Positions 6,496 through 16,591 of a DNA stretch of 64,000 nt are shown here, in pieces. The stretch's first letter is position 1; each line of letters begins with the position of its first letter. Origin of the DNA: Herbaspirillum sp. DW155 (GTDB lineage Bacteria; Pseudomonadota; Gammaproteobacteria; Burkholderiales; Burkholderiaceae_D); the NCBI RefSeq assembly GCF_037076565.1, contig NZ_AP029028.1, positions 2,790,001 through 2,854,000 on the forward strand, read 5' to 3'. The notes below the pieces were generated by a model. It was not told the origin of the DNA. It saw only the letters and a list, made by a program, of their open reading frames with translations, and searched no databases. Position numbers and translations under genes: made by a program.

Positions 6496-8724
6496 TTAGA
6501 AAGCCACCGACACCGAGGTGCTAAAGGTGCGCGGGTTGGCCAGGACCAGATAGCCCGAGTTGGAGGCGCCACCGGCCGATTCCCAGTAGTTGCGGTTGGC
6601 CAGATTCTCGATGGCGGCGCGGAAGGTCACGGCGTGTCCGCCGATGTCTGTCAGGTAGCGCGCGCCGATGTCATAGCGCACCCACGACGGCACTTCCAGC
6701 TTGTTGGCGGCATCCACGTACTGAGTCGAGGTGTAGGTGGCACGGCCATTGATGCTCAGGCCGCGCACGCTGGGGACGTCGTACTCCAGACCAGCATTGG
6801 CTTGCAGCCTGGGCACGCCGATCGCGTATTTGCCATTGTTGGTGCCGCCGCTGGTCTGCTGCTGTTTGGCATTGAGGAAGGTGATGCCCGAGAGCAGGCG
6901 CAGGTTCTTGCTCAGCTCGCCATAGGCGGTCAGTTCGACGCCGCGGTTACGCTGCAGACCGTTGGTGGCTTCGATGTTGGTGACCGCATCCTTGTAGGAC
7001 AGCGGACGGTCGGTGGTGAAGAAGGCCGCCCCCAGACCCAGGCCGCCCAGTTCATACTTCACGCCCACTTCCTTCTGCTTGGACTTGTACGGGGCAAGCA
7101 CCTGGCCATAGTTCGCCGCTGTGGTGTCGGTAATCTGCTTGCCTTGCTGCAGACCCTCGATGTAGTTGGCATAGAGGGACAGGTTCTTCTGCACCTTGAA
7201 GACCACGCCGGCCATCGGCGAAGTGGCGCTCTGGTCGTAGTGCGCGCTGTTGAGGTGGGTGTTGTAGGCATAGGTGTCGGACTTGAGCTGCTGCTGACGC
7301 ACGCCCACGGTAACCAGCAGGCGATCGTTATAGAAGCCCAGCGTGTCGGAGACCACCGCGCTGGCCAGGTTGGTGCGGGTGGTGGTCTGCGGGTCGCTGA
7401 GGCTGTTGCCCAGCGTGGTCAGTGCCGGCTGGCTGTACATCGTCGGGTTGTACAGATTGGTGCCCAGCGCGTAGAAAGACGAATAGCCATAGGCATTGCG
7501 CGAGTTCAGCGAGTACATCGAAGCGGCGGCCACCAGCTTGTGTGAGACCGCGCCGGTCTTGATCTGGGTGCGGATGCCCACTTCCCCGGTGGCCACATCA
7601 TCCTGGCGCGCATTGTCGAAGCGGTAGGTGGAGGCGGCGCCGGTGCTGGCGTTGTTGACGCGGATGCCGGACAGCGAATTGTTTTCGGTACCCTGGCGGG
7701 CGCCGAAGGCCGCCCAGGCGGTGGTGTGATCGGACAGATCCCATTCGCCACGGACGGTGCCGAAGATGTCGCGTTCATTGGAATACGACCACGGCTGGGA
7801 ATAGTTGGCCGAGCCGCTCGGCGCCGCCGGCACCGAAGTCAGCCCGCTGCCCAGCGTGACGCTGGAGCGCATGTTGTTGAGATTGTTTTCCTGTACGCCC
7901 AGATCGGCTGAGAGGCGGAAATCATTACCGCGATAATCCACACCCAGCGAGAACAGGTTGGTTTCGCGCTTTTCATTGGACACGCCGGTGCCGCCGGCAT
8001 GGCGGGCGGCGTTGATGCGCACGCCCAGGCGATCTTCCGGCCCGAGGCGGCGCGAGAAATCGATGGCGGCATATTTGCTGTTGCCCGATTCGTAGCCCAT
8101 CGTCACCTCGGTCAGCGGCTCATTGGCGGCGCGCTTGGGGACGATGTTGATGGTGCCGCCCAGGCCGGCGTCGCCCGGTGTGGCGCCGTTGAGGAAGGCG
8201 CTGGCGCCGTACAGCACCTCGACGCGCTCGATCATTTCGGCGGCCACATACTGGCGCGGCAGGATGCCGAACAGGCCGTTGTACATCAGGTCGTCGGAGT
8301 TGGCGATGAAGCCGCGGATCATGTACGACTCCTGGAAGTTGCCATAGCCGCGCGTGGTGCGCACCACCGGATCGTTCTTGAGTACGTCGCCCACGCCATG
8401 CGCCTGCTGGTCGGCAATCAGTTGCTGGGTGTAGGCCACCGAGCGCACCGGGCTGTCCAGATTGTCGACATTGCCCAGCACGCCCAGGCGGCTGCCGCGC
8501 GCGACCTGGCCACCGGCGAATTCCTTGGTCAGGCCATCGGCGGAGGCGTCAGCCGAAGCATTGACGGTGATGGTGGGCAGTTGCTGGTCTTTCTGGTCGC
8601 TGCTGGCGGTGCTGTCGCTGGTGCTGGTGGCGCTGCTCTGCGCCAGGGCCGGCAGGGGGCTGAGGAAAGCCAGTGCCAGCGCGGCGGCCAGCGGCGTGAG
8701 GCGGTGGAAGTGCGAGAGTGACAT
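6496..8724 (-). CDS. TonB-dependent siderophore receptor
   Basis: 742 residues. A signal peptide (LAAALALAFLSPLPALAQ) precedes a TonB-box-like stretch (LPTITVNA), a plug domain (about 75-200; SYMIRGFIANSDDLMYNGL, IERVEVLYGASAFLNG, GGTINIVPKRA) and a 22-strand-type barrel ending in aromatic SVSVAF, the outer-membrane sorting signal. It imports a ferric siderophore using TonB energy; the substrate cannot be read from sequence. It is convergent to the DUF3649-PepSY-DUF3325 operon, its probable former partner. Upstream at 8766-8782 is an imperfect Fur-like palindrome, and 100 bp upstream begins the Tn3-family end. The reading frame is intact despite its mobile neighbours. Confidence 0.9.
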   Translation of the reverse strand: MSLSHFHRLTPLAAALALAFLSPLPALAQSSATSTSDSTASSDQKDQQLPTITVNASADASADGLTKEFAGGQVARGSRLGVLGNVDNLDSPVRSVAYTQQLIADQQAHGVGDVLKNDPVVRTTRGYGNFQESYMIRGFIANSDDLMYNGLFGILPRQYVAAEMIERVEVLYGASAFLNGATPGDAGLGGTINIVPKRAANEPLTEVTMGYESGNSKYAAIDFSRRLGPEDRLGVRINAARHAGGTGVSNEKRETNLFSLGVDYRGNDFRLSADLGVQENNLNNMRSSVTLGSGLTSVPAAPSGSANYSQPWSYSNERDIFGTVRGEWDLSDHTTAWAAFGARQGTENNSLSGIRVNNASTGAASTYRFDNARQDDVATGEVGIRTQIKTGAVSHKLVAAASMYSLNSRNAYGYSSFYALGTNLYNPTMYSQPALTTLGNSLSDPQTTTRTNLASAVVSDTLGFYNDRLLVTVGVRQQQLKSDTYAYNTHLNSAHYDQSATSPMAGVVFKVQKNLSLYANYIEGLQQGKQITDTTAANYGQVLAPYKSKQKEVGVKYELGGLGLGAAFFTTDRPLSYKDAVTNIEATNGLQRNRGVELTAYGELSKNLRLLSGITFLNAKQQQTSGGTNNGKYAIGVPRLQANAGLEYDVPSVRGLSINGRATYTSTQYVDAANKLEVPSWVRYDIGARYLTDIGGHAVTFRAAIENLANRNYWESAGGASNSGYLVLANPRTFSTSVSVAF

Positions 8725-8765
8725 GAAGAAACTTTCAAAAGTTGCGGCAGGAAACCGAGTTATCG

Positions 8766-8782
8766 GATTATAAGTAATTATC
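8766..8782. promoter_or_regulatory. Possible Fur box upstream of TonB receptor
   Basis: On the minus strand GATAATTACTTATAATC, a partial match to the Fur consensus, 42 nt upstream of the receptor start in an AT-rich stretch. Weaker than the boxes at 2451 and 41704. Confidence 0.4.
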
Positions 8783-8825
8783 GTTCGTATTTACATTAAT
8801 TAATGAAAACTTTACTTCCGTAATG

Positions 8826-8863
8826 GAGGATCGTCTCAGAAACGGGAAAGAAAGCGCGCTAAG
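8826..8863 (+). repeat. Tn3-family 38-bp terminal inverted repeat next to tnpA
   Basis: The sequence reads GAGGATCGTCTCAGAAACGG and ends GCGCGCTAAG, a 38-bp Tn3-type end with the outer edge to the left (GAGG instead of GGGG) and the CGCTAAG inner motif. The tnpA stop codon follows 52 bp inward, the usual arrangement. The opposite end was not found in the window. Confidence 0.75.
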
Positions 8864-8915
8864 CTGGTTGCAGCGGTCTTAGCGGCCTGAATTTGTCGAC
8901 ACCAATCTCGCCATG

Positions 8916-11858
8916 CTATCGGATCTGTTTCTGACTGGCCGGTAAACTCGTGACCGCACTGCTAGGCAGAATACGTATCGCGTATTCCGCCAAGGGAAAC
9001 TCAAGGGTGCCGCGCAGATTCAGTCCTTCCAGGTGAGTAGGAGCGATCCGCCTCAGAAGTTCTGGAGCGATAGGCTCGCCGCCGAATTCCTCAAAACGGT
9101 CAACGGCACGCTGTATATGACGGGTATTCCAGGCCATGAGCACATTGGTCAGCAATGAAAGACTTGACGAAACCGCCGCCAACGAATCCGGACGCTTGGC
9201 CAACTCGGTGGGGATTTTGCCGGTGTGGACAGCGCGCTGAATTGCATGCACAGCCTCGCCACGATTGAGCACATGGCGAAGTTCACGGCGGAAGGTCGAA
9301 TTGGTAAAGTAGTCGATCAAGAAGATCGACCGGAGCAGCCTACCAAGCTGCGTGCCGCCGTCGTACACGTCCTGGCCCCGGGCAGCCGATCCAAAACGCT
9401 GCAGCGCTTGGACAGCGGTGCAGCGCCCGCTCTTGATGGATGCCACCACTCGGACGAATTCATCGTAAATTGCTTCGATCCCGTCCAGGTCAACGTCGCC
9501 GACCACCACTGGCAGGATTTCATCCGGCACCATGTGGCCACGGGGGACATGGAGGTATCGATCACGCATGTGTTGAAGCACAGGGCAAAGGTCAAACTTG
9601 AGGCCCTTTGCCACGGCTATCCCGAAGTCGGTGTAACCGTGGGTATCTACTGCGAGCTGAGCGACATCTTCCGTAGCGGTTTGACGAACCACGCCCTCGA
9701 TGGCTGCGCCTACCTGGCGTTCCTTCAGGAGGATGGGCTGATCGTAAAAAATACCCCAGCGATCGCGCACATGGGTGTAGATGCCGATTGAGGCCGTGCG
9801 GCGACGCGGGTCGGCGCGCGCTTGCCAGACCGTGCGCGTGGTCTCCAAGCTCATCATGTCGGACGACGCCAGATCACCAATTCCCCAATGCGCGGCGATG
9901 GGATGTCGGTGCATGTACGCCAGGACTGCATCGGCAGCCTCTCGCAATTTGCGTTCGTCTGCCACCAGTTTCATCATCTGCCGGATCGACGAGGCTTTGA
10001 GCTCCGGGATCATGCGTGAAATGTCCGCTGCTGACAGGGAGGTGCCGTGGGCCAGCACTGCGGCATAGACGAGAAGCAGTTCGCTGCGTGAGCGCGGTTC
10101 CCTCCCCAACAGCAGCCAAGAAAATCGCACTTCACTATCGATGTCGAGAATGATCGTCGGAAGTTGCCCGACTGGGCGGTCTTCGAAGATGGCCCGCCGT
10201 AGCGCATCGAGGTGGGGATCTCGCTCTTCGGCCACCAAGGCCTCGTTGCGAATGCTTCCAGCCTCGATCCGCACATCACAGGACAGGTAGGCATCCTTGA
10301 GCCGTTCTAGGCCTTCGTCCAGGTGCTCAATAACATTATTAAGGAAAACTTTGGGGTCTTCCGATACTCCAAGGTGGCCGTAGTGATGGTGCCGCTTTGC
10401 CTTCCATTCCTCGCGGGAAATAAGCATTGTTTCCCGGCTGCGGAATGAGAAGCTGTGATTCACGAAGACCGATCCATTGCGTAACGCCATTCTCAGAGCA
10501 GAAATAGTGGCCCACTCAAACGCACGCAGTGCCGCAACGCGATCCTCGCCCTGGATGATCTCACGCCAGACTCGGCCGATTTTGATATTGGTGTGAACTG
10601 GTAATTCGTTGCCACCGTCTGGGCCGTACAGACCGCGAAGCACGTGAATGGCGTCAACAACCGGATGTTGCGACTCCGACTCAAAGGGCAAGTCAACCAG
10701 CTTGTGTAACAAAGCGCGGGCCTGCGCACTCTTGGCCATCAGCTGCAGACGAATCAAGCTTCGTCGACTCGGGGCGTGCTGTTGCAGCACCTGGTCAGCC
10801 AGGTCCAGGATCTTGAGCAGCGTTTCCGCAGCTGGAGAAGCAGTATCCAGAGCAAGAAGCTTGACTGCCTCTGCGAAGCCGCAAAGCTGCTTCTTGAGGT
10901 CAGGTCGACCGGCATCGACCTGTCGACCTGCTTCGCTCGTGACGTCAATCGCCCAACGTCGAAACATCGCAAGCAGCTGGTCTGTAGCTGAGCACAGTGC
11001 GTAGCGCATGAAGCAAGCTGTCTCTAGTCGGCGGGACTGCGATTGAATGCGCTTGCTGACGGAAGGTGGGCGATTAGCGCAACGGCGCGCGTAATGGCGC
11101 ACGAGCGTCTCATTGACTTCGGCAGGCCAGTCCGTGGGAACACTCAGCTCCTTGAGGTGATCGATTTTTGCGAACAATTCAGACATCTGAACTGTCGAGT
11201 GCTTCACAGGGACCGCCCATAGCCACTGTTGCAGGCTTCCCCTGTCCTCATACGGTGCCGGTAGGTCCCGGCTCCACCCCTGGATATTGGCCTCCCCGAG
11301 GTAGCGTACCAGGGCAGTCTCCAAGGCAGCCTCATGGCTGCGTATCGCTTCGGCGATCACGCGCCTGAGAAGCCTATCATGCGGAACCAATATTTGATGC
11401 TGGTACAGCCACACCTTGACTTGCATGAGCAGGGTAGAGGCATCCGGTCGGCCGACCAGGGTCTCCTTAAGCCAGCGGACCAGGTAACGTCGCTGGTGCT
11501 CGGTCATCGAGGAAAAGCCCAGCGCCTGTTGTGCCAGTTGCTGGTGGTCGATTAAGGTCCGTGGCCGCGTCTCATACAGGGAGCGCAATGTTCCGATCTC
11601 GGGCGGGTCGATAGATAATTGCTCCCCGAGATGGCTCCACAGAACCTTAGGAATTTGCTTGTAGGCATCAAGCGTGCGGCCGGTCATCCGGATAAAACCA
11701 AGGTGGAGGGAGAGCGCCAGACGATAAAGAAGGCTGCGCCTCGCTTCAATCAATGCGCGTTCTTTGGGGGAAAACGTGAAGAACGTGTTTAGCTCAAACT
11801 CTGTGAGTTCGGGCGGGATATGGCGCAAGCCGAGGTAGGGAGCGTGCCAGTGGTCCAT
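8916..11858 (-). CDS. tnpA: Tn3-family transposase TnpA
   Basis: 980 residues from ATG 11858 (MDHWHAPYLGLRHIPPEL); an in-frame TTG at 11882 is less likely because GAGAG lies about 8 nt before the ATG. The N-terminal DNA-binding part (DUF4158-like, ELTEFELNTFFTFSPKERALI) leads to the C-terminal DDE domain: Asp in GDLASSDMMS, Asp in VDTHGYTDFG and Glu in LNRGEAVHAIQRAVHTG. All three acidic residues are present, so the enzyme looks active. It would bind the 38-bp end at 8826-8863 and make replicative cointegrates. No resolvase gene of the serine type is nearby; the only recombinase in the window is the tyrosine enzyme at 347-1834. Confidence 0.92.
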   Translation of the reverse strand: MDHWHAPYLGLRHIPPELTEFELNTFFTFSPKERALIEARRSLLYRLALSLHLGFIRMTGRTLDAYKQIPKVLWSHLGEQLSIDPPEIGTLRSLYETRPRTLIDHQQLAQQALGFSSMTEHQRRYLVRWLKETLVGRPDASTLLMQVKVWLYQHQILVPHDRLLRRVIAEAIRSHEAALETALVRYLGEANIQGWSRDLPAPYEDRGSLQQWLWAVPVKHSTVQMSELFAKIDHLKELSVPTDWPAEVNETLVRHYARRCANRPPSVSKRIQSQSRRLETACFMRYALCSATDQLLAMFRRWAIDVTSEAGRQVDAGRPDLKKQLCGFAEAVKLLALDTASPAAETLLKILDLADQVLQQHAPSRRSLIRLQLMAKSAQARALLHKLVDLPFESESQHPVVDAIHVLRGLYGPDGGNELPVHTNIKIGRVWREIIQGEDRVAALRAFEWATISALRMALRNGSVFVNHSFSFRSRETMLISREEWKAKRHHHYGHLGVSEDPKVFLNNVIEHLDEGLERLKDAYLSCDVRIEAGSIRNEALVAEERDPHLDALRRAIFEDRPVGQLPTIILDIDSEVRFSWLLLGREPRSRSELLLVYAAVLAHGTSLSAADISRMIPELKASSIRQMMKLVADERKLREAADAVLAYMHRHPIAAHWGIGDLASSDMMSLETTRTVWQARADPRRRTASIGIYTHVRDRWGIFYDQPILLKERQVGAAIEGVVRQTATEDVAQLAVDTHGYTDFGIAVAKGLKFDLCPVLQHMRDRYLHVPRGHMVPDEILPVVVGDVDLDGIEAIYDEFVRVVASIKSGRCTAVQALQRFGSAARGQDVYDGGTQLGRLLRSIFLIDYFTNSTFRRELRHVLNRGEAVHAIQRAVHTGKIPTELAKRPDSLAAVSSSLSLLTNVLMAWNTRHIQRAVDRFEEFGGEPIAPELLRRIAPTHLEGLNLRGTLEFPLAEYAIRILPSSAVTSLPASQKQIR

Positions 11859-12102
11859 TGTTTGACTCTCTGAAGAGAACAATGCGCACCATCATACGCG
11901 GGGAAAAAGGCAAACAGCAAGTGCCTGATTTTAAAGGAATTGTTGCGACGCACACCGCTGAAACCCGCGTAAACACTGGAACTGTCTACCGTCGGTCATT
12001 GCACGCAGATCAAAGAGACCCCATGAACAGCCGCATATTGCGCCGCCCTGAAGCAGACGCTGCTTTCATCGCCCGCGACGGGATGCATGGCATCGCGGCC
12101 GG
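11859..12102. other. Non-coding upstream of tnpA
   Basis: No gene, terminal repeat or clear resolution site found. It contains the presumed tnpA promoter region on the minus strand, but no hexamers were convincing. Confidence 0.3.
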
Positions 12103-12480
12103 GTGGCATCCCACACCCCCATGGTTCCCCTATTATGGGTTTCCGCTCTCTCCAACAAATCACCGACGCTGTACGATGCCTGGGTCGAATACTCCGAGCA
12201 GACCGCAAGAAAGATCAGGGAGACCGTCCCGAAGAAACAATACATCCTGCGGGGCAGCCTTAAGGAATACGCAAAGCGCGGCCCTACCGAAAATCAATGG
12301 GTAGAGCGCTACTGCAACCTGATCGTCGCCAAGGCTGGTCTGAAGCCGCTCATCGAAACGGCCGGCAAAGAACTTGCCTCAATTGGCATCCAATGGTGGA
12401 CAGAACAACGCATGCTCGATCACATCGGCGAGCAGCCCGGCGGCTTCACCACCTTGCGCGCGATTCCTGACGGCATCTAG
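12103..12480 (+). CDS. Uncertain ORF, 125 aa
   Basis: The open frame has a plausible soluble composition (TARKIRETVPKKQYILRGSL, ENQWVERYCNLIVAKAG, QWWTEQRMLDHIGEQPGG) with Trp and charged residues unlike a random antisense frame. I do not recognise it. The first 40 codons may not belong, and its 3' third lies opposite the distal end of the tetR remnant. No good ribosome site at 12103. It may be a fragment. Confidence 0.3.
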   Translation: MASHTPMVPLLWVSALSNKSPTLYDAWVEYSEQTARKIRETVPKKQYILRGSLKEYAKRGPTENQWVERYCNLIVAKAGLKPLIETAGKELASIGIQWWTEQRMLDHIGEQPGGFTTLRAIPDGI

Positions 12481-12489
12481 TTGTTGCCG

Positions 12490-13047
12490 TAGGCCGTCAC
12501 CCCTGCCCAGACTAGCCGCGAGCTGACCATCGATTAGTAAACATGCCAGACCATGAACAAAGGACCAGAGAACGTACTCGTGGCTTCTATCGCCGTCCCC
12601 GCCCGGAATGAATTTGCTCAAGCGAGTGAGTTCGGCCCGGCCGCTAGGCCATTCGCAGCTAGCTCCGGTGAACTCAGCGGATTGTCCGCGTGGTTCTGAA
12701 ACATCAGGCGGAACACGCCAGTATGTTCAAGCGCAAACTCTACATAAGCACGTGCCGACGCGCGCAGTACGGCATCGTAGCCCAGCACGGCCGCGAGGCA
12801 ATTGGCTTTGGCCAGCCGCTGTCCGAGTTGGGAAAATCCTTCTGTAGCCAATGTCGCCAGAATCGCGGCCCGGTCACCAAAGTGGTGGTACGGTGCGTGA
12901 TGGGTGGATTGGGCGCGGCGGCTGACTTCGCGCATGCTGAGCGAGGGGACGCCCCCCCTCCTCTAGTAAGTTTCTGGCGATACGAAGAATGTCTGTGCGC
13001 AGGTCGCGCTGGCCAGCAGATGCGGCTACGATAGATGAACGGCTCAT
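12490..13047 (-). pseudogene. TetR/AcrR-family regulator, split over three frames
   Basis: Frame one from ATG 13047 gives MSRSSIVAASAG...DILRIARNLLEEGG, the TetR helix 1 region. At a run of seven C (12952-12958) the frame shifts to PSLSMREVSRRAQSTHHAPYHHFGDRAAIL, the recognition helix, and continues to FRLMFQNHADNPL near 12650. A second shift near 12630 leads to SHEYVLWSFVHGLACLLIDGQLA, the usual C-terminal TetR helices. Together they make about 185 residues, a normal TetR length. The first shift could be a homopolymer miscall, the second is harder to explain away. It is divergent from the DUF2214 gene, which it presumably once repressed. Confidence 0.8.
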
Positions 13048-13082
13048 GGTGTAAGTGTAACGCAGCGTGCCATCCGCAATAC

Positions 13083-13111
13083 TTGACACTGTCTATTTGT
13101 GCGTTTTAGAG
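13083..13111 (+). promoter_or_regulatory. Possible promoter of the DUF2214 gene
   Basis: TTGACA at 13083-13088, a 17-nt spacer and TTAGAG at 13106-13111, 33 nt before the ATG at 13144. The -35 is perfect, the -10 is poor. The TetR operator would be expected in this 97-bp divergent gap. Confidence 0.4.
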
Positions 13112-13143
13112 TACGCCAATTTGATAGTCTTCCCGATAAAACC

Positions 13144-13590
13144 ATGCACTATCACCTCTTGGACGCGTTGCTTGCATCATGTCAACACATGATTGCATTC
13201 GCATTGACAATGGGGCTGTTCGGCCAATGGCTGCTGCTGTATTTGCCTGCTGCGCGGTGCAACATCACTCTGTTGGCACGACTGGACGTGGTATATGGCC
13301 TGCTGGCTGCAGCCATCATGCTGGCCGGAAGCGCGCGGCTGCTATGGGGTGCCAAGGGCTGGCACTACTACGGTGACAACGCCACGTTCTGGCTAAAGCT
13401 AGGCTGCTTTTCCCTGATCGGGCTGTTATCCGTCAAGCCCACTGTGCGCATCCGCCAGTGGCATCGCAACACTCAGCCTCCCTCGGCGGAGAAAATAGCA
13501 AGCCTACGGCGCTGGAAAAGCGTCGAACTCGGCCTGCTAATTCCCATACTTCTGCTGGCGCCTATGATAGCGCGCAGCATCGGCCGCTGA
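13144..13590 (+). CDS. DUF2214 family inner-membrane protein
   Basis: 148 residues with four hydrophobic helices (about 8-32, 45-70, 85-102 and 122-145). Family-like features are a His in the first helix (SCQHMIAFAL), the RLDVVYGLLAA segment, GAKGWHYY between helices 2 and 3, and a KLGCFSLIGLLSVKPT helix. ATG 13144 is preferred to the alternative upstream codon at 13099 because the family starts at this point. Function unknown; DUF2214 genes are often divergent from TetR regulators, as here. Confidence 0.75.
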   Translation: MHYHLLDALLASCQHMIAFALTMGLFGQWLLLYLPAARCNITLLARLDVVYGLLAAAIMLAGSARLLWGAKGWHYYGDNATFWLKLGCFSLIGLLSVKPTVRIRQWHRNTQPPSAEKIASLRRWKSVELGLLIPILLLAPMIARSIGR

Positions 13591-13639
13591 GATTTGTGAA
13601 TTACGCAGCCCCATTCACGACCAAAGAGGAGACAGACAG

Positions 13640-14284
13640 ATGAGTATCGGCGCAGTCAGCGGAATCAGCAGGGCATGGAGCTCTGCAGAGCAGAAGGAGC
13701 TAAAGCTGGGTAACGGCGAAACCCGGGCGGTTCAGGAAATCTCGCGCGACTGGATGGACAGCGCGCAGGTGGATGTGGCCAAACTGCCGGAGGCGGAGTA
13801 TCAGCAGTTCGTCGATTTAGAGCGTCAGCGCATCGCCGCAAACGAGTTCTATTTGCGCAGCCAGTATACTGACCACAGCGCACAGGCCATCGACAGCCGA
13901 CTGACCAGCACCTATGCCACAGTCAGTAGCGGTGGGCGCGTCATTGCCACCATAGACAATCAGGGCACCATCAGCAGCGATTACGCCTTGAGCGACACGC
14001 TACAGCGGCAACTGGCCGCCATCGACAACGGCAGAAATGGCCCCGACTATGCCGCACGGGCGGCAGCGCTGGTAGCCAGCGTCATGGGTGGAGTGGTCAG
14101 CAAGGCCGGCACGGCATTGACGCAAAGCAGTTTCGAACAGATCAAATCGAACCAGCAGAACCGGACTTCGGCGATGAACACCGAAGGTATGGAACAGGAC
14201 GAGCTCCTTCAACAGATACTCAGCTGGCGCAGATGGCTCAGTGACATTGCAGCTGCACGTACGGAAAGTCAGCAGAAAAACTAA
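13640..14284 (+). CDS. Hypothetical protein, 214 aa
   Basis: Not recognised. A strong ribosome site (AAAGAGGAG, 12 nt before ATG 13640) supports expression. The protein is soluble, Gln/Ser/Ala-rich, without signal peptide or clear membrane helix. Residues 95-125 (GGRVIATIDNQGTISSDYAL) look like a small beta unit, and a Gly/Ala-rich helix follows (ARAAALVASVMGGVVSKAG). It lies 50 nt after the DUF2214 gene on the same strand and ends in front of a shared hairpin terminator with groEL. Its helical, Ala/Gln-rich texture slightly recalls flagellar or secreted proteins, but that is not evidence of function. Confidence 0.6.
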   Translation: MSIGAVSGISRAWSSAEQKELKLGNGETRAVQEISRDWMDSAQVDVAKLPEAEYQQFVDLERQRIAANEFYLRSQYTDHSAQAIDSRLTSTYATVSSGGRVIATIDNQGTISSDYALSDTLQRQLAAIDNGRNGPDYAARAAALVASVMGGVVSKAGTALTQSSFEQIKSNQQNRTSAMNTEGMEQDELLQQILSWRRWLSDIAAARTESQQKN

Positions 14285-14387
14285 TGCCACTTCCTGTGCT
14301 GTGGCTTGCCATCAAGGTGTTCTGGAGTCCTAACCGCTTGATTTTATGATTTTCTCAGCAGATTCGTAATCAGATGCTCTGAATGTG

Positions 14388-14413
14388 AAAACGCCCGCTT
14401 TAGGCGGGCGTTT
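14388..14413. terminator. Bidirectional rho-independent terminator
   Basis: AAACGCCCGC, loop TTTA-type, GCGGGCGTTT: a near-perfect hairpin between the converging 214-aa gene and groEL. The minus-strand tail reads GTTTTCAC, the plus-strand tail TTTGCTG. Confidence 0.8.
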
Positions 14414-14452
14414 GCTGCTCAGCGATATATATTCTCGAACAGCTTGTCGGAT

Positions 14453-16105
<1,653 letters not shown>

Positions 16106-16121
16106 TCAGCAATGCGCCGTG

Positions 16122-16439
16122 TCAGGCAGCCTTCTTGTCCTGCCCGGCGGCAGCTTCGAAGACGCCGAAGATATCTTCCTCGCGCATGACCAGGAGCTCC
16201 TGGCCATCGATCTTGACGGTCTGCCCGGCATATTTGCCAAACAGCACCAGGTCGCCAACCTTCAGTTGCAGCGCACGCAGATTGCCGTCAGGCAGGACGC
16301 GGCCATTGCCCACGGCCAGCACCTCGCCCTGCTCGGGCTTCTCGGTGGCGCTGTCGGGGATGACGATGCCCGAGGCGGTCTGGCGCTGGTGTTCGATTCG
16401 CTTGACGATCACTCGGTCATAAAGGGGACGAAGTTTCAT
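16122..16439 (-). CDS. groS: 10-kDa co-chaperonin GroES
   Basis: 105 residues from ATG 16439 ([14 protein letters not shown]), with GGAG seven nt upstream; a TTG two codons earlier is too close to that ribosome site. The mobile-loop region ([17 protein letters not shown]) and the [20 protein letters not shown] core are typical. It caps GroEL. The gene is first in the groES-groEL operon, behind a sigma-32-like promoter, with a small leader hairpin in between. Confidence 0.95.
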   Translation of the reverse strand: MKLRPLYDRVIVKRIEHQRQTASGIVIPDSATEKPEQGEVLAVGNGRVLPDGNLRALQLKVGDLVLFGKYAGQTVKIDGQELLVMREEDIFGVFEAAAGQDKKAA

Positions 16440-16485
16440 GTTCAATCTCCAGAATGGTCTATGTCACGTGAACAAAAGAGAATCA

Positions 16486-16501
16486 GGGATCCGGGGATCC
16501 C
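16486..16501. repeat. Palindromic hairpin in the groES leader
   Basis: GGGATC-CGGG-GATCCC: a 6-bp perfect stem with a 4-nt loop in the predicted untranslated leader of groES, about 47 nt before the start codon. Could be a leader hairpin or an operator; no CIRCE element (TTAGCACTC) is present. Confidence 0.4.
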
Positions 16502-16526
16502 GGCCTTGAAAATTCGGCGATGCAGG

Positions 16527-16555
16527 AAATAGGTCTGGCCGGGCCGCTTATCAAG
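16527..16555 (-). promoter_or_regulatory. Sigma-32-like heat-shock promoter for groES-groEL
   Basis: On the minus strand CTTGATA, 15 nt, CCTATTT, against the E. coli sigma-32 consensus CTTGAAA-N13-17-CCCATNT (one mismatch in each element). It lies 88 nt upstream of the groES start. Confidence 0.55.
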
Positions 16556-16574
16556 AGCGCCAGGAGGAGCAATT

Positions 16575-16591
16575 TGTAACCAGTTGTTACA
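16575..16591. promoter_or_regulatory. TGTAAC-N5-GTTACA palindrome at stop of the 211-aa gene
   Basis: A perfect 6-5-6 inverted repeat overlapping the TAA of the upstream minus-strand gene and 20 bp upstream of the sigma-32-like -35. The geometry suits a dimeric regulator; a weak terminator is the alternative. Confidence 0.4.

Noticed and set aside
5980..8863. TonB receptor as cargo of a transposon bounded by the two 38-bp ends
   Set aside because: Both ends face the same way and differ in sequence; they are ends of two different elements rather than an inverted pair.
11980..12025. Right terminal repeat of the Tn3 element (GAGACCCC near 12017)
   Set aside because: Only the outer few bases resemble a Tn3 end; the inner CTTAGCG part is missing.
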